This document shows, one piece after another, positions 18,986-29,561 of a stretch of DNA of 64,000 nt; position 1 is the first letter of the stretch; every line of letters starts with the position of its first letter. Position numbers and translations under genes: made by a program. The notes under the pieces are model-generated. The model saw only the letters and a list, made by a program, of their open reading frames with translations, did not search any database and was not told the origin of the DNA. This DNA comes from Paenibacillus planticolens. Its GTDB lineage: Bacteria > Bacillota > Bacilli > Paenibacillales > NBRC-103111. Location: assembly GCF_013141725.1 (NCBI RefSeq), contig NZ_WHNZ01000061.1:124001-188000 (forward strand). The letters run 5' to 3'.

Positions 18986-19744
18986 TTACTTCGTCTGTTT
19001 CCTCTCTTGCCATTCCATGATCCAAACCTTTTCCTCTTTGGAAAACTCTCTGCCTTCAAGCAAATCAGGCCTGCGTTCTAACGTCCGGAATAAGGATTCC
19101 TTGCGGCGCCAACGCTTCACATTTTCATGATGACCTGACAAAAGCATTTCGGGAACTTCCCATTCTCTAAACTTGGCTGGCCTTGTATAGTGGGGATACT
19201 CCAGAAGGCCTGTAGAGAAAGAATCCGTCACCGCCGACATCTCATTGCCGAGGACACCGGGCAGCAGCCTCACTACGCTGTCTATAACAACCATAGCAGG
19301 CAATTCGCCGCCCGTTAATACATAATCGCCGATGGACAGCTCATCCGTCACCAGATACTGCCTGATACGCTCATCATAACCCTCATAATGACCGCAAATA
19401 AACACAAGATGCTCTTCCGAAGAGAGCTCTTCCGCCATCTTCTGTGAAAACGGTTTTCCTTGCGGACACATGAGAATGACCCGCGGTTTAACCGGATCTT
19501 GGTCAGCCTCTTGACGCTTAGGCAGATCCTCAACAGCGGCAAATATCGGCTCTGGCTTCAAGACCATTCCGCCTCCGCCGCCATAAGGGTAATCATCGAC
19601 TGTGTTGTGTTTATTATTGGCGTACTGACGGAAATTTACCGTGTTAAGACTGACAATCCCCTTGTCACGAGCTTTCCCCAAAATGCTCGATGAGAATACG
19701 CCATCAAACATTTCTGGAAACAAGGTCAATACATCGATTCTCAT
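18986..19744 (-). CDS. trmD: tRNA (guanine-37-N1)-methyltransferase TrmD
   Basis: TrmD methylates G37 next to the anticodon to keep the reading frame, using S-adenosylmethionine in a SPOUT trefoil knot. The 252-residue protein begins [20 protein letters not shown]. It shows [19 protein letters not shown] (about 50-68), the knot signature [13 protein letters not shown], and [20 protein letters not shown]. Its ATG overlaps the rimM stop (ATGA, four bases). rimM-trmD-rplS order is nearly universal. Confidence 0.97.
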   Translation of the reverse strand: MRIDVLTLFPEMFDGVFSSSILGKARDKGIVSLNTVNFRQYANNKHNTVDDYPYGGGGGMVLKPEPIFAAVEDLPKRQEADQDPVKPRVILMCPQGKPFSQKMAEELSSEEHLVFICGHYEGYDERIRQYLVTDELSIGDYVLTGGELPAMVVIDSVVRLLPGVLGNEMSAVTDSFSTGLLEYPHYTRPAKFREWEVPEMLLSGHHENVKRWRRKESLFRTLERRPDLLEGREFSKEEKVWIMEWQERKQTK

Positions 19745-20256
19745 TCCATTAATCCTTCCATCAGATGAACCCGTATTGTTTTATCAGCGATGTTGACATC
19801 CAGGATCACATCATCAATCACAGGGAGCAGCAGCTGTTTGCCCTTGGGCAAGTCCACAACCCAAACATCATTCGCTCCAGGTGTCAACACTTCAGAAACA
19901 AGCCCTAGTTCCTGGCCTTCTTCCGTTATAACCTTGCAGCCAATAATCTCGTGGTAATAATATTCTCCCTCATCCAGAGGCTGTTGATTCTTAGCTTCTA
20001 TTTTAAGGAGCGAGCCTTTGAATTTCTCAACCTCATTGATGTTGCTGAATTGTGCAAATTGCACGATAAACATATTTTTATGTAAGCGGGAGGTTTGCAC
20101 CGTCACCGGCGTTTGCTTATTTTGAGAATCCACGATAATTAACGAATTGCCTTTATCAAAACGTTCAGGAAAATCGGTTTCCGGAACGATTTTCAGTTCC
20201 CCGCGTATCCCGTGGGTATTTGCGATTTTGCCAACAGTTATTAGTTTTTCTGTCAT
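19741..20256 (-). CDS. rimM: Ribosome maturation factor RimM
   Basis: RimM binds the 30S head and S19 during 16S maturation. I choose ATG 20256 ([20 protein letters not shown]) because orthologues begin there and GGAGGT lies 13 bases upstream; a further ATG at 20283 would add nine residues that lack homology. The resulting 171-residue length matches the family. The N-terminal beta-barrel (about 5-90) is followed by the PRC-barrel domain containing [12 protein letters not shown]. It is coupled to trmD by a four-base overlap. Confidence 0.94.
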   Translation of the reverse strand: MTEKLITVGKIANTHGIRGELKIVPETDFPERFDKGNSLIIVDSQNKQTPVTVQTSRLHKNMFIVQFAQFSNINEVEKFKGSLLKIEAKNQQPLDEGEYYYHEIIGCKVITEEGQELGLVSEVLTPGANDVWVVDLPKGKQLLLPVIDDVILDVNIADKTIRVHLMEGLME

Positions 20257-20328
20257 TTGCGCTTGCCCAACCTCCATATTCATTTACCTACGAGAAAAAG
20301 GCTAGGAACTGAATCCTAACCTCGTTTC

Positions 20329-20559
20329 TTATGAAACGATTTCAACGGCTACCCGCTTCGTTTCTTTCACTGCTGCTGACGTGACAACCGTGCGGAGCGA
20401 CTTCGCAATCTTGCCCTGCTTGCCGATCACTTTACCGACATCGTCGGGGTGAACAGACAGCCTGTACTCGATTTTGTCCTCTTTCTCCACAACAGCGACA
20501 CGCACTTCTTCCGGATGATCAACAAGAGCCTTAGCAATAACGGTGATAAGATCCTTCAT
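20329..20559 (-). CDS. khpA: KH-domain RNA-binding protein KhpA (YlqC)
   Basis: A 76-residue single type II KH domain with the RNA-contacting GKQGK loop in DDVGKVIGKQGKIAKSLR (about 40-57). In pneumococcus and related Firmicutes KhpA partners KhpB and affects cell division and small-RNA biology. It sits between rpsP and rimM as in other Bacillales, with CGGAGGGTGG before ATG 20559 and 26 bases after rpsP. Confidence 0.94.
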   Translation of the reverse strand: MKDLITVIAKALVDHPEEVRVAVVEKEDKIEYRLSVHPDDVGKVIGKQGKIAKSLRTVVTSAAVKETKRVAVEIVS

Positions 20560-20585
20560 GAACCCACCCTCCGAAAGATAACAGA

Positions 20586-20858
20586 TTACTTCTGCAATTT
20601 CAGCTCGTGAAACTTAGTCATCAAACCTGCTTTGGAGAACAGGCTGCGAACTGTATCGGACGGTTGAGCGCCAGTTTGAAGCCATTTCAGCGCTTTTTCC
20701 TCATCAAGGTTTACAGCTGCTGGTTCTGTAATCGGGTTATAAGTTCCGATTTCTTCGATAAAACGACCATCACGCGGGGAACGGGAATCCGATACCACCA
20801 CACGGTAGAAAGGAGCTTTATGAGCGCCTACACGTTTAAGACGAATACGTACTGCCAT
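20586..20858 (-). CDS. rpsP: 30S ribosomal protein S16
   Basis: S16 is needed early in 30S assembly. The 90-residue product has the family start [20 protein letters not shown] and the conserved [19 protein letters not shown] and [17 protein letters not shown] segments. AGGAGGTG precedes ATG 20858. It lies 36 bases downstream of ffh and opens the rpsP-khpA-rimM-trmD group. Confidence 0.98.
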   Translation of the reverse strand: MAVRIRLKRVGAHKAPFYRVVVSDSRSPRDGRFIEEIGTYNPITEPAAVNLDEEKALKWLQTGAQPSDTVRSLFSKAGLMTKFHELKLQK

Positions 20859-20894
20859 GAAAAATCACCTCCTACTTAGAATAAAAAGCTTTAT

Positions 20895-22253
20895 TTAAAA
20901 GGGAAATTTAAATCCCTTGCCTAACTTCTTCATACCCTTGGCGCCCTTCGGTCCCATCATGCCCGAAAACTGCTTCATCATTTTGCGCATATCATCGAAC
21001 TGCTTAATGAAACGGTTGACCTCTTGCACCGAGTTACCGCTGCCGAGCGCAATCCGCTTCCGGCGGCTTGCATTCAAGAGCTCCGGTTTGCGCTTCTCTT
21101 CTTTCGTCATCGACTTCACAATCGCCTCAACACGGGCCATCTGCTTGTCGTCCACTTTCATATCTTTCATGCCTTTGATCTTGTTTGCGCCTGGCAGCAT
21201 CTCCAGAATTTGATCAAGAGGCCCCATCTTCTTCACTTGCTCCATTTGATCAAGGAAATCCTCAAACGTGAACTCGGCGTTGCGCATTTTGCGCTCCATT
21301 TCTTTCGCCTTGTCCATATCGATACCGGCTTGCGCCTTCTCAATCAAAGTAAGCATATCGCCCATGCCAAGAATTCTTGACGCCATGCGATCCGGGAAGA
21401 ACGGTTCTAACGCATCCATCTTCTCGCCGCTTGCTACGAACTTGATCGGACAGCCTGTAACCGCCTTGACTGACAACGCCGCGCCACCGCGCGTATCGCC
21501 ATCCAGCTTGGTAAGTACCACGCCCGTAAGTTCCAACTGCTGATGGAAACTCTCTGCGACATTAACGGCATCTTGTCCTGTCATCGCATCGACTACAAGC
21601 AAGATTTCGTCGGGCTCAACTGCGGAACGAACATTTTTCAGTTCATCCATCAGGTTCTCATCAATATGCAGGCGACCCGCGGTATCAATGATGACATAAT
21701 CATTGCCGTTATCTTTCGCATGTTGAAGACCGGCTTTGGCAATGTCAACAGGGTTCACTTTATCCCCTAGTGCAAAAACGGGAACTTTCAACTGCTCGCC
21801 AAGCACCTCTAACTGTTTAATTGCCGCAGGACGATAAATGTCGCACGCAACCAGCAGCGGTCTATGGTTTTGTTTCTGGAGCATTTTTGCCAGCTTGCCG
21901 GACGTCGTTGTCTTACCTGCCCCTTGCAAGCCTGCCATCATAATGACGGTCGGCGGTCGATTGGAACGGGCCAGCTTGCTTTGCGTGCCGCCCATAAGCG
22001 CAGTTAGCTCTTTGTTAACGATATCGATAACGACCATGCCCGGCGTAAAGGACTTCAGCACATCTTGTCCAACAGCTTGCTCCTTCACTTTGGCAATAAA
22101 GTCTTTCACCACTTTAAAGTTAACGTCCGCTTCAAGCAGAGCGAGCCTGACCTCGCGAAGCGCTTCGCCTACATCTTCTTCCGTCAGCTTACCTTTGCTT
22201 CTCAGCTTGCCGAACACGTTCTGTAACCGGTTTGCTAATCCTTCAAATGCCAT
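20895..22253 (-). CDS. ffh: Signal recognition particle protein Ffh
   Basis: Ffh is the GTPase of the bacterial signal recognition particle that delivers membrane proteins to FtsY and the translocon. ATG 22253 is chosen (GGAGGT, seven-base spacer). The 452-residue protein has the N domain (1-85), the G domain with GLQGAGKTTT, the DTAGRLHID box and VLTKLDGDTRGG, and a methionine-rich M domain ending KKLGKGFKFPF that binds signal sequences and the 4.5S RNA. It follows ylxM and ftsY in one operon. Confidence 0.97.
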   Translation of the reverse strand: MAFEGLANRLQNVFGKLRSKGKLTEEDVGEALREVRLALLEADVNFKVVKDFIAKVKEQAVGQDVLKSFTPGMVVIDIVNKELTALMGGTQSKLARSNRPPTVIMMAGLQGAGKTTTSGKLAKMLQKQNHRPLLVACDIYRPAAIKQLEVLGEQLKVPVFALGDKVNPVDIAKAGLQHAKDNGNDYVIIDTAGRLHIDENLMDELKNVRSAVEPDEILLVVDAMTGQDAVNVAESFHQQLELTGVVLTKLDGDTRGGAALSVKAVTGCPIKFVASGEKMDALEPFFPDRMASRILGMGDMLTLIEKAQAGIDMDKAKEMERKMRNAEFTFEDFLDQMEQVKKMGPLDQILEMLPGANKIKGMKDMKVDDKQMARVEAIVKSMTKEEKRKPELLNASRRKRIALGSGNSVQEVNRFIKQFDDMRKMMKQFSGMMGPKGAKGMKKLGKGFKFPF

Positions 22254-22278
22254 GCGCTTCACCTCCTGCTTGGACTTT

Positions 22279-22629
22279 TTAATCGATCCCTACTATTGTA
22301 TCAAAAAGCTCTGCGGTTTTCCTCTTTAGCTCCGGGTCGCAGCTTTCCAGCATGTGATCCAGCTCTGTGCGAAGCTTCATACGTTGTTCGTGCTTATGTA
22401 ACAAGTGCAGTTTAGCTTCATATTCCTGTAAAGTTACTTCTGCGCGTTTTATATGTTCATATACCGCTTGGCGGCTTATTTCGAAATTCTCGGCAATCTC
22501 TCCGAGCGAGTAATCGTCATGAAAATACAATTGAAGAAATGTTCTCTGCTTCTCGGTTAAAAGCGGTTCATAGAAGTCAAATAGCAGATTGATGCGATTC
22601 GTTTTCGCAAGCATTTGATCGACAGTCAT
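22279..22629 (-). CDS. ylxM: SRP-associated helix-turn-helix protein YlxM
   Basis: YlxM is a small DNA-binding-like protein encoded next to ffh in Firmicutes; in streptococci it binds SRP RNA. ATG 22629 is supported by GGAGGTGG and gives 116 residues beginning [21 protein letters not shown] sigma-70 region-4-like helix-turn-helix is visible in [20 protein letters not shown] (about 38-57), followed by helices. The upstream extension to 22671 is Cys-rich and unsupported. Confidence 0.92.
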   Translation of the reverse strand: MTVDQMLAKTNRINLLFDFYEPLLTEKQRTFLQLYFHDDYSLGEIAENFEISRQAVYEHIKRAEVTLQEYEAKLHLLHKHEQRMKLRTELDHMLESCDPELKRKTAELFDTIVGID

Positions 22630-22734
22630 GAATCCACCTCCGTAAAGGTTGCACCCTTGACAGCAGCACAACAGAACCTATCATACTGAATTCCGCGATG
22701 AATGTCAAGCGTTTTACCTTGTCAGTTCGCAAAC

Positions 22735-22778
22735 AAAAAATTCTCCTCTTACCGACACTCGGCAGAGGAGAATTTCTA
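22735..22778 (-). terminator. Intrinsic terminator after ftsY
   Basis: Minus-strand AAATTCTCCTCT pairs with AGAGGAGAATTT (12 bp) and runs into TTTTTTG. It separates smc-ftsY from the ylxM-ffh group. Confidence 0.85.
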
Positions 22779-22783
22779 CAGAA

Positions 22784-23770
22784 TTATCCTTCTTTTTGCT
22801 CGCCTATCCATTTGCCGAATAGGGCATGGACGAACTGCTCGGAATCGAATGGCTGAAGATCGTCCATTTTTTCGCCGAGGCCGACGAATTTCACCGGCAG
22901 CGATAATTCTTGACGAATCGCCACGACGATTCCGCCCTTTGCTGTTCCGTCAAGCTTGGAGAGCACCAGCCCGGTCAGACCGGTTTTGTCACCGAAAAGC
23001 TTCGCCTGGCTGAGCGCGTTTTGCCCTGTCGTTGCGTCAAGAACAAGAATGACCTCATGGGGAGCGTCCGGCACTTCACGCTGAATGACGCGGTAAATTT
23101 TATTCAGCTCTTCCATGAGATTGACTTTGTTTTGCAAACGGCCAGCCGTATCGCACAGCAAAATATCGACACCGCGGGTTTTGGCCGCCTGCACAGCATC
23201 GAACATGACCGCGGCAGGGTCTGCCCCTGACTGCTGCTTAATCACGTCAACGCCTACGCGTTCTCCCCAAGTTTCCAACTGTTCGATCGCACCGGCACGG
23301 AACGTATCCCCAGCGGCCATGAGAACCTTTTTGCCCTGCGATTTGAACATATGGGCCATTTTACCGATGGTTGTCGTTTTCCCTACGCCATTGACACCAA
23401 CGAACAAAATAACCGTCAAACCATTCGGATTCATATTTAAGCCCGCATCTGCGTCACCTTTGAGCAGTTCAATCAACTTTTCAGAAAGAATGGGCTGCAG
23501 CTCTGCAGGATCTTCGATTTTACGTTTCTTCACTTCCGCACGAAGCTGATCAATGAGCTTAAGAACCGTATTGACGCCTACGTCGGCGCCAATCAGAATT
23601 TCTTCCAATTCCTCATAGAAATCTTCGTCAATCTTTTTGCGGCGGCTAAATAGGTCATCGACCCGTTCAACGAACACGTCTCTTGTTTTCGTTAGTCCCT
23701 CTTTAAACTTATTCGTTACCGCTTCAGCCTTACTGGAAATGCTCTCTTTTAACCGTTTAAAAAAACTCAT
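22784..23770 (-). CDS. ftsY: Signal recognition particle receptor FtsY
   Basis: FtsY is the membrane-associated SRP receptor GTPase. ATG 23770 has AGGAGG six bases upstream and gives 328 residues, MSFFKRLKESISSKAEAVTN. The short acidic A domain is nearly absent, as in other Firmicutes. The NG domain carries GVNGVGKTTTIGK, DTAGRLQNKVNLMEEL and LSKLDGTAKGG. It starts 28 bases after the smc stop, consistent with smc-ftsY co-transcription. Confidence 0.96.
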   Translation of the reverse strand: MSFFKRLKESISSKAEAVTNKFKEGLTKTRDVFVERVDDLFSRRKKIDEDFYEELEEILIGADVGVNTVLKLIDQLRAEVKKRKIEDPAELQPILSEKLIELLKGDADAGLNMNPNGLTVILFVGVNGVGKTTTIGKMAHMFKSQGKKVLMAAGDTFRAGAIEQLETWGERVGVDVIKQQSGADPAAVMFDAVQAAKTRGVDILLCDTAGRLQNKVNLMEELNKIYRVIQREVPDAPHEVILVLDATTGQNALSQAKLFGDKTGLTGLVLSKLDGTAKGGIVVAIRQELSLPVKFVGLGEKMDDLQPFDSEQFVHALFGKWIGEQKEG

Positions 23771-23798
23771 AGTTCCTCCTAAAAATAACTTGAACTTA

Positions 23799-26700
23799 TT
23801 AGGATGCGGACATTGCCGCTTCCTCATCTTCCAATCGAACAGAAACGAGCTTGGAAACGCCGCCTTCCTGCATCGTTACGCCATATAGCACATCGGCTTC
23901 TTCCATCGTTCCTTTACGGTGCGTAACGACGATAAATTGCGTCATTTCCGAGAACTCGCGCAAATATTCCGCAAAACGGGATACGTTCGCCTCGTCCAAA
24001 GCAGCCTCAACTTCATCCAGTACGCAGAAAGGTACCGGTTTAACTCGAATGATCGAGAATAGCAGCGCGATGGCTGTAAGCGCACGTTCTCCCCCGGATA
24101 GAAGCTGTAGATTTTGCAGTTTTTTGCCTGGGGGCTGGGCCACGATCTCAATTCCGGTATCCAGCATATTGTCTGGTTCCGATAAAATCAAATCCGCACG
24201 GCCGCCGCCGAATAATTTGGAGAAAACAACGCCGAAATGCGATCGGATGGCGTCAAACGTTGTCTTAAAACGCTTGGACATCTCCTGATCCATTTCCCGA
24301 ATGACTTGATAAAGCGTCGTTTTGGCTTCGATCAAATCATTTTTCTGCGCATCCAAAAACTCATAACGCTCCGAAACCCTTGCATACTCCTCGATAGCGC
24401 CAAGATTGACGTCGCCGAGCGAAGCAATTTCGCGTTTAAGCTCCCGCACTCTGCTTTGCGTACCTTGGATATCCTCCGGAACCGGATAACGTTCTTTGGC
24501 CAGCTCATAGCTGAGCTCATATTCTTCGCCGAGCTTTTTCAGCATGTTTTCCAGCTCAACATCGAGCCTTGTTACACGCACTTCGGTTTGGTGCAAGCTC
24601 TCTTCTACCTGCTTTAACTGAAGCCGCTGCGTACGCGTCTCATTCTCTCCCTGTTCAAGCTTTTGCAACCATTCGGTTCGCTCCGCACGCTTGAAATCGA
24701 TGCTCTCTGTGCACTCCTGCTTCTTCAGTTTGAGATCATTAAGCAGCTCGACTTGCAGGACGGTTTCCTGCTCAAGCGTACTCATATCCTGTTCCAGCTG
24801 CTGCAGGAGCCCCCGGTTCGTCTCCATCTCCCGATCTGACTCCCCAAGATCCTGCTGCAACCGCCTCTGCTGATCTTGAAGGGACTGCTTCTCTTGGGAA
24901 ATGGAGGCCACTTTCACCTTAAGATCCGTCAGTTGGCTCTGCAGCTCTTCTTTCTCCGATTCGCTGGCTTTCCGCGAATGTTCAGCATCGCGAATCGCTT
25001 GCTGCAAGGAAGCTTCTTCTTGCTGCAGCTCCGCCAGAGCCTCTTCGGACTCGGTTTTCCGGCGTGCCAGATCCGCTTGCTCTTCGAGCAAAGTTCCCCT
25101 GTCTTGACTATCCAAGGACAGCTGTTCTTCCACCGTGCGGCTCTCCGCTTCAAGCGGATTCAACTCCGCGCGGACTTGCTGTTCCTCGATACGTTTTTGC
25201 TCGCCTTTCTGACGAAGCTGCTCGATGGTCATCATTTCTTCCGTGATCTCACGCTTCATTGCGCTGGTTTGGTTGCGCAAGCCGCTGAGCTGACCCTCGG
25301 AATGTTTGATCTCGCTATCCAGCTCTTCGATTTGGCGTTGGCGGCCAAGCAGATTCGTTGATTTCTTCTGCAAGCTCCCCCCCGTCATGGATCCGCCGGG
25401 ATTGACAACATCCCCTTCCAGCGTTACAACCCGGTAGCGGTATTGCGCTTTTGCCGCAATATGGTTGGCATCTTCTAAGGTTTGTGCGACAACCACATTG
25501 CCAAGGAGACTTGAGAAAATATTATGATACGTGCTATCAAACGAGACGAGATCGACTGCAATGCCAATAAAGCCTTTCGCAGACCGCAGTGAGCTGATCT
25601 CGTTGTCCGAAATCGACCGTCCCCGGATTACATTCATCGGCAGGAACGTAGCGCGTCCCATCTGACGGCGCTTCAAGAAGGCAATCGCCTCGCGCCCATC
25701 CGCTTCGGTTTCGACCACGATATTTTGCAAAGCCCCGCCGAGTGCGGTCTCAATCGCAACCTCAACATCAGCTGGCACGTTCACAAGCTCGGCTACGGCA
25801 CCGCGAATTCCCCGCAAATCCTTGCGGCTTTTCGCTTTGAGCACTTCTTTAACGCCCTGCATGAAGCCATCGTAATCGTTGGCCATCTCTTTCATCGTGT
25901 CGCGGCGGGATGTCAGTGCATCGAGCTTCTGCTCCCATTTTCGAACCATGCCTTGAGCGTCATCGAGCAAGCCCTGCTTGGTTTTCAAGCTCTGCGTCAG
26001 TTGGACATACTTCTGTCTGTCATCTTCAATTTCTTTGACCGTTTGTTCGAGTTTTACCGTTAACTCTTGCTTACGGGCAGCAATTTTCTCACGCTGTTCA
26101 GCCCATTTCTGGCGCTCATCATCAAGTCGCTCTAACCTGCGCCCGATGCTTTCCGTTTGCTGCTCGGCGTAGCGAATTTCGTTGCGCGCCTGCGCCATCC
26201 GGTTCAGCGTCTCTAATAGCTCTCCTTTTAATTGATCCTCCGGCGAAGAGCTGATTCCTCCGTTAACCCCAAGCAACCGCTGTTCTTCCGCCGTCAGCTT
26301 AGCTTGAAACTCAAAGAGCTGAGCGCCAATTTGAATGATTTTCTCGCGCTGCTCGCTAAGTTCCGCTTCTTTGTCAATTTTCCGCTGCTCTTGCATGGCA
26401 ATTGTACTGCTCAGTTGCTGATGATTTGCCACGTAATTCTTTTTGCGCTCTTTGAGAACTTCTCCATGTCCTTCGCACTTCTCGAACTCTTCGCTTAGTC
26501 CAAGGAGGCTCTCCTGGAGTCTTTCCAATTCCTCTTCCAGCCTGCGCGTCTCCCAGCGGTGCTTCTCCAGATGAGCATCATGCTGATTCACGATGGTGGA
26601 AAGCTCCGTTTGCTCCTTCACCAACTTCTCCAGCTTTTGCGTCGCTTCATTCCAAGAGAGATAAATCTGATCAATTTGATGGACATACATCGCGATTTCA

Positions 26701-27374
26701 CTGCTTTTGAGCGTTTCACGCAGCTCTTTGTAACGAATCGCTTTCTCTGACTGCTCCCTGAGAGGTTCAATCTGATCTTCAAGTTCGGAAACCAAGTCAT
26801 GAATCCTGAGCAGATTTTGCTCGGTATCATTTAATTTCTTCTCAGCTTCCCGTTTACGCGATTTATATTTAACGATCCCCGAAGCCTCTTCAAAGATGCC
26901 TCGGCGATCTTCCGATTTCGTACTTAAAATTTCTTCAATACGTCCTTGTCCGATAATGGAATAGGCCTCTTTCCCGATTCCCGTATCCATGAACAATTCC
27001 GTAATATCTTTCAAGCGGCAGGGCTGCTTATTGATTAAATATTCGCTCTCCCCGCTCCTATGTACTCGGCGAGTAACCGTTACTTCATTGAAATCCAGCG
27101 GAAGCGATTGCGAAGTGTTGTCGAGTGTCAGCGATACTTCACCGTAGTTGACCGCCCGGCGTGCGTCGCTGCCCGCAAAAATAACATCTTCCATTTTACC
27201 GCCACGCAAAGACTTCGCGCTTTGCTCCCCCAGCACCCAGCGGATGCCGTCGGAAATATTGCTTTTTCCGCTGCCGTTCGGACCTACAACCGCGGTAATC
27301 CCGCGCACAAATTCCAGTTCCGTTCGATCAGCGAAAGACTTAAACCCGGATAATTCAATCCGTTTTAAAAACAT
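23799..27374 (-). CDS. smc: Chromosome partition protein SMC
   Basis: SMC with ScpA and ScpB forms the condensin that organises and segregates the chromosome. The 1191-residue product has an N-terminal ATPase half with Walker A GPNGSGKSN (31-39), two long coiled coils (about 170-500 and 680-1030), a hinge near 500-680, and a C-terminal half with signature LSGGERALTAIALL and Walker B FCVLDEVEAALDEAN. ATG 27374 has GAGGTG upstream. It is between rnc and ftsY, the standard order. Confidence 0.98.
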   Translation of the reverse strand: MFLKRIELSGFKSFADRTELEFVRGITAVVGPNGSGKSNISDGIRWVLGEQSAKSLRGGKMEDVIFAGSDARRAVNYGEVSLTLDNTSQSLPLDFNEVTVTRRVHRSGESEYLINKQPCRLKDITELFMDTGIGKEAYSIIGQGRIEEILSTKSEDRRGIFEEASGIVKYKSRKREAEKKLNDTEQNLLRIHDLVSELEDQIEPLREQSEKAIRYKELRETLKSSEIAMYVHQIDQIYLSWNEATQKLEKLVKEQTELSTIVNQHDAHLEKHRWETRRLEEELERLQESLLGLSEEFEKCEGHGEVLKERKKNYVANHQQLSSTIAMQEQRKIDKEAELSEQREKIIQIGAQLFEFQAKLTAEEQRLLGVNGGISSSPEDQLKGELLETLNRMAQARNEIRYAEQQTESIGRRLERLDDERQKWAEQREKIAARKQELTVKLEQTVKEIEDDRQKYVQLTQSLKTKQGLLDDAQGMVRKWEQKLDALTSRRDTMKEMANDYDGFMQGVKEVLKAKSRKDLRGIRGAVAELVNVPADVEVAIETALGGALQNIVVETEADGREAIAFLKRRQMGRATFLPMNVIRGRSISDNEISSLRSAKGFIGIAVDLVSFDSTYHNIFSSLLGNVVVAQTLEDANHIAAKAQYRYRVVTLEGDVVNPGGSMTGGSLQKKSTNLLGRQRQIEELDSEIKHSEGQLSGLRNQTSAMKREITEEMMTIEQLRQKGEQKRIEEQQVRAELNPLEAESRTVEEQLSLDSQDRGTLLEEQADLARRKTESEEALAELQQEEASLQQAIRDAEHSRKASESEKEELQSQLTDLKVKVASISQEKQSLQDQQRRLQQDLGESDREMETNRGLLQQLEQDMSTLEQETVLQVELLNDLKLKKQECTESIDFKRAERTEWLQKLEQGENETRTQRLQLKQVEESLHQTEVRVTRLDVELENMLKKLGEEYELSYELAKERYPVPEDIQGTQSRVRELKREIASLGDVNLGAIEEYARVSERYEFLDAQKNDLIEAKTTLYQVIREMDQEMSKRFKTTFDAIRSHFGVVFSKLFGGGRADLILSEPDNMLDTGIEIVAQPPGKKLQNLQLLSGGERALTAIALLFSIIRVKPVPFCVLDEVEAALDEANVSRFAEYLREFSEMTQFIVVTHRKGTMEEADVLYGVTMQEGGVSKLVSVRLEDEEAAMSAS

Positions 27375-27430
27375 GGTCTCACCTCAGCAATTATTGTAAC
27401 ATATCCCTTTTAAAAATAAGAGAAAAAAAC

Positions 27431-27456
27431 AAAAAAGGCAGCCGCAGCTGCCTCTT
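27431..27456 (-). terminator. Intrinsic terminator after rnc
   Basis: GGCAGC/GCTGCC stem with TGCG loop followed on the minus strand by TTTTTTG. It sits between rnc and smc. Confidence 0.75.
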
Positions 27457-27469
27457 TATGCTATATGAC

Positions 27470-28171
27470 TTACCGCTGTACGGTCACATTCAATTTCAAC
27501 AAAGCCTGAGCAGCAGCCTGCTGCTCAGCTTCTTTCTTGGAACGTCCTGCTCCTGTTCCTAAAAGGTCGGCATCCATGTGTACTTCAGCAACAAACTCAC
27601 GCTCATGAGCAGGTCCCCGCTCATTCACGATGCGGTATTCCAGAGAACCCATGCCGTGGTGCTGAGTATGCTCTTGGAGTTGAGTCTTGTAATCAATAAC
27701 GAGCAGCTTGCCTTCACTGGAAATATTCGCAAATACATGCTTCTTCAGAAAGCCTTTGACAACATCAATACCTTGATCCAGATACAGGGCTCCAACGAAC
27801 GATTCAAAAACGTCCGCAAGGAGCGCAGGCCGATGACGACCTCCGGTCAATTCTTCTCCTTTTCCAAGCAAGACGAATGCGCCGAAATCCAAATCTTCAG
27901 CAAACGTAACGAGTGACGGTTCACAAACAATCGATGCTCGCAGCTTCGTCAGCTCGCCTTCCGAACGCCCGGGATATGTATCATATAAAAATTCCGAAAC
28001 CGTCAGCTCCAGCACGGCATCTCCGAGAAATTCCAGACGCTCGTTATCTTTATGCCCCGCTATACGGTGTTCATTGACATAAGAAGAATGGGTAAAAGCT
28101 TGCTTCAACAGCTCTGATTTCCGAAACGTAATCCCTATTCGCTGCTGCAGTTCCTTAATATTGCGGTTCAT
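27470..28171 (-). CDS. rnc: Ribonuclease III
   Basis: RNase III cuts double-stranded RNA in rRNA precursors and regulatory duplexes. The protein has the catalytic signature [13 protein letters not shown] (about 45-57 from ATG 28171) with the metal-binding acidic residues, a second acidic cluster, and a C-terminal double-stranded-RNA-binding domain ([20 protein letters not shown] ... [16 protein letters not shown]). Length is about 233 residues from ATG 28171; a GTG at 28186 would add five. It lies between fabF and smc. Confidence 0.96.
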   Translation of the reverse strand: MNRNIKELQQRIGITFRKSELLKQAFTHSSYVNEHRIAGHKDNERLEFLGDAVLELTVSEFLYDTYPGRSEGELTKLRASIVCEPSLVTFAEDLDFGAFVLLGKGEELTGGRHRPALLADVFESFVGALYLDQGIDVVKGFLKKHVFANISSEGKLLVIDYKTQLQEHTQHHGMGSLEYRIVNERGPAHEREFVAEVHMDADLLGTGAGRSKKEAEQQAAAQALLKLNVTVQR

Positions 28172-28231
28172 TGCTTGATTCACCACCCAGAGAGAATGCT
28201 ATTTCGTTATCTTTCTTCCCAGGCAGGCAAA

Positions 28232-29467
28232 TTATGCTTGGAACCTTTTCATAATAATCGTTGCATTGTGACCGCCAAATCCAAATGAATTGGACATCGC
28301 GATGTCTACCGATGCTTGACGGGCAACGTTAGGCACATAATCCAAATCGCATTCCGGATCTTGATTAACCAGGTTAATCGTTGGCGCAATCAAACTATTG
28401 GAGATTGTCAGACCGCAGATGACAGCTTCAACGCCGCCCGCAGCGCCGAGCAAATGCCCTGTCATCGATTTCGTGGAAGAGACGGCTACTTTATAGGCAT
28501 GGTCGCCCAACGCCTTCTTAATCGCTGTCGTTTCCGACTTATCGCCAACTGGCGTCGATGTTCCGTGCGCATTGATATAGGAAATAGTTTCCGGCGCAAT
28601 GCCAGCATCTTTGATCGCTTTGACCATACAACGTGCTGCTCCATCCGGATCCGGATCTGTCATGTGGTAGGCGTCACCGCTCATCCCGTAACCGATCACT
28701 TCCGCATAGATGCGTGCCCCACGCTGCTCCGCATGCTCAAGCGACTCCAAAATCAGAACGCCTGCGCCTTCGCCCATAACGAAGCCATCACGGTCCGTAT
28801 CAAATGGACGGCTGGCCAGTTGAGGCTCGTCATTGCGTGTGGACATCGCGCGCAGCGCGCAGAACCCAGCCACGCCAATCGGCGTAATCGTCGCTTCTGC
28901 TCCGCCACAGATCATGACGTCCGCATCGCCGCGTTGAATCATTTTAAAGGAATCTCCGATCGAATGCGTCCCTGTCGCACAAGCCGTAACTGCCGTGGAA
29001 TTAGGACCTTTAGCCCCGGTAACCATCGAGATATGGCCGGAAGCCATGTTCGCGATCATCATCGGAATAAAGAACGGAGAAACGCGTTTTGGACCTTTTT
29101 CCAAAAGAATTCTATGCTGTTCTTCCCATGTGTTCAAACCGCCGATTCCAGAACCGACCGAGACGCCCACGCGTTCTGGATCCGTATCTTCCTTCAAGTT
29201 CAAATTCGCGTCTTTCAGAGCGTTCAGCGCCCCTGCTACTGCGAATTGTACGAAACGGTCCATCCGACGGGATTCCTTGCGGTCCACATAATCCTCGATA
29301 TTAAAATCTTTCACTTCTGCTGCAATGCGCGTTGGGTATTCGCTTACATCGAAATTCTCGATCAAGCTGACACCAGATTTGCCTGACGTCAAGTTGCCCC
29401 AAAACGTATCCAAATCTTGACCAAGGGCAGTAACTACGCCCATACCTGTAATTACAACTCTTTTCAT
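28232..29467 (-). CDS. fabF: Beta-ketoacyl-ACP synthase II
   Basis: FabF elongates acyl chains by condensing malonyl-ACP with acyl-ACP. ATG 29467 (AAGGTGG upstream) gives 411 residues, [16 protein letters not shown]. The catalytic cysteine is at about 163 in [14 protein letters not shown], and the two histidines lie in [13 protein letters not shown] and [10 protein letters not shown]. It belongs to the fab operon downstream of acpP, unlike B. subtilis where fabF pairs with fabHA. Confidence 0.97.
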   Translation of the reverse strand: MKRVVITGMGVVTALGQDLDTFWGNLTSGKSGVSLIENFDVSEYPTRIAAEVKDFNIEDYVDRKESRRMDRFVQFAVAGALNALKDANLNLKEDTDPERVGVSVGSGIGGLNTWEEQHRILLEKGPKRVSPFFIPMMIANMASGHISMVTGAKGPNSTAVTACATGTHSIGDSFKMIQRGDADVMICGGAEATITPIGVAGFCALRAMSTRNDEPQLASRPFDTDRDGFVMGEGAGVLILESLEHAEQRGARIYAEVIGYGMSGDAYHMTDPDPDGAARCMVKAIKDAGIAPETISYINAHGTSTPVGDKSETTAIKKALGDHAYKVAVSSTKSMTGHLLGAAGGVEAVICGLTISNSLIAPTINLVNQDPECDLDYVPNVARQASVDIAMSNSFGFGGHNATIIMKRFQA

Positions 29468-29524
29468 TTGTACCACCTTCTATGTAGTGAATCTTCATTT
29501 TGATTTGATTTGAGAATGGAGAGA

Positions 29525-29551
29525 AGTCCCGTCTTGATTAGAAACGGGACT
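29525..29551 (-). other. Hairpin between acpP and fabF
   Basis: AGTCCCGT/ACGGGACT forms an 8-bp stem in the acpP-fabF gap but has no T-run. It may be a processing or mRNA-stability hairpin that sets unequal levels of acyl carrier protein and FabF. This is inference only. Confidence 0.5.
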
Positions 29552-29561
29552 CTGTAGACTA

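Noticed and set aside
28316-29386. A long plus-strand open frame (356 codons) opposite fabF
   Set aside because: It is the antisense shadow of a highly conserved gene with strong codon bias; no ribosome site or family match.
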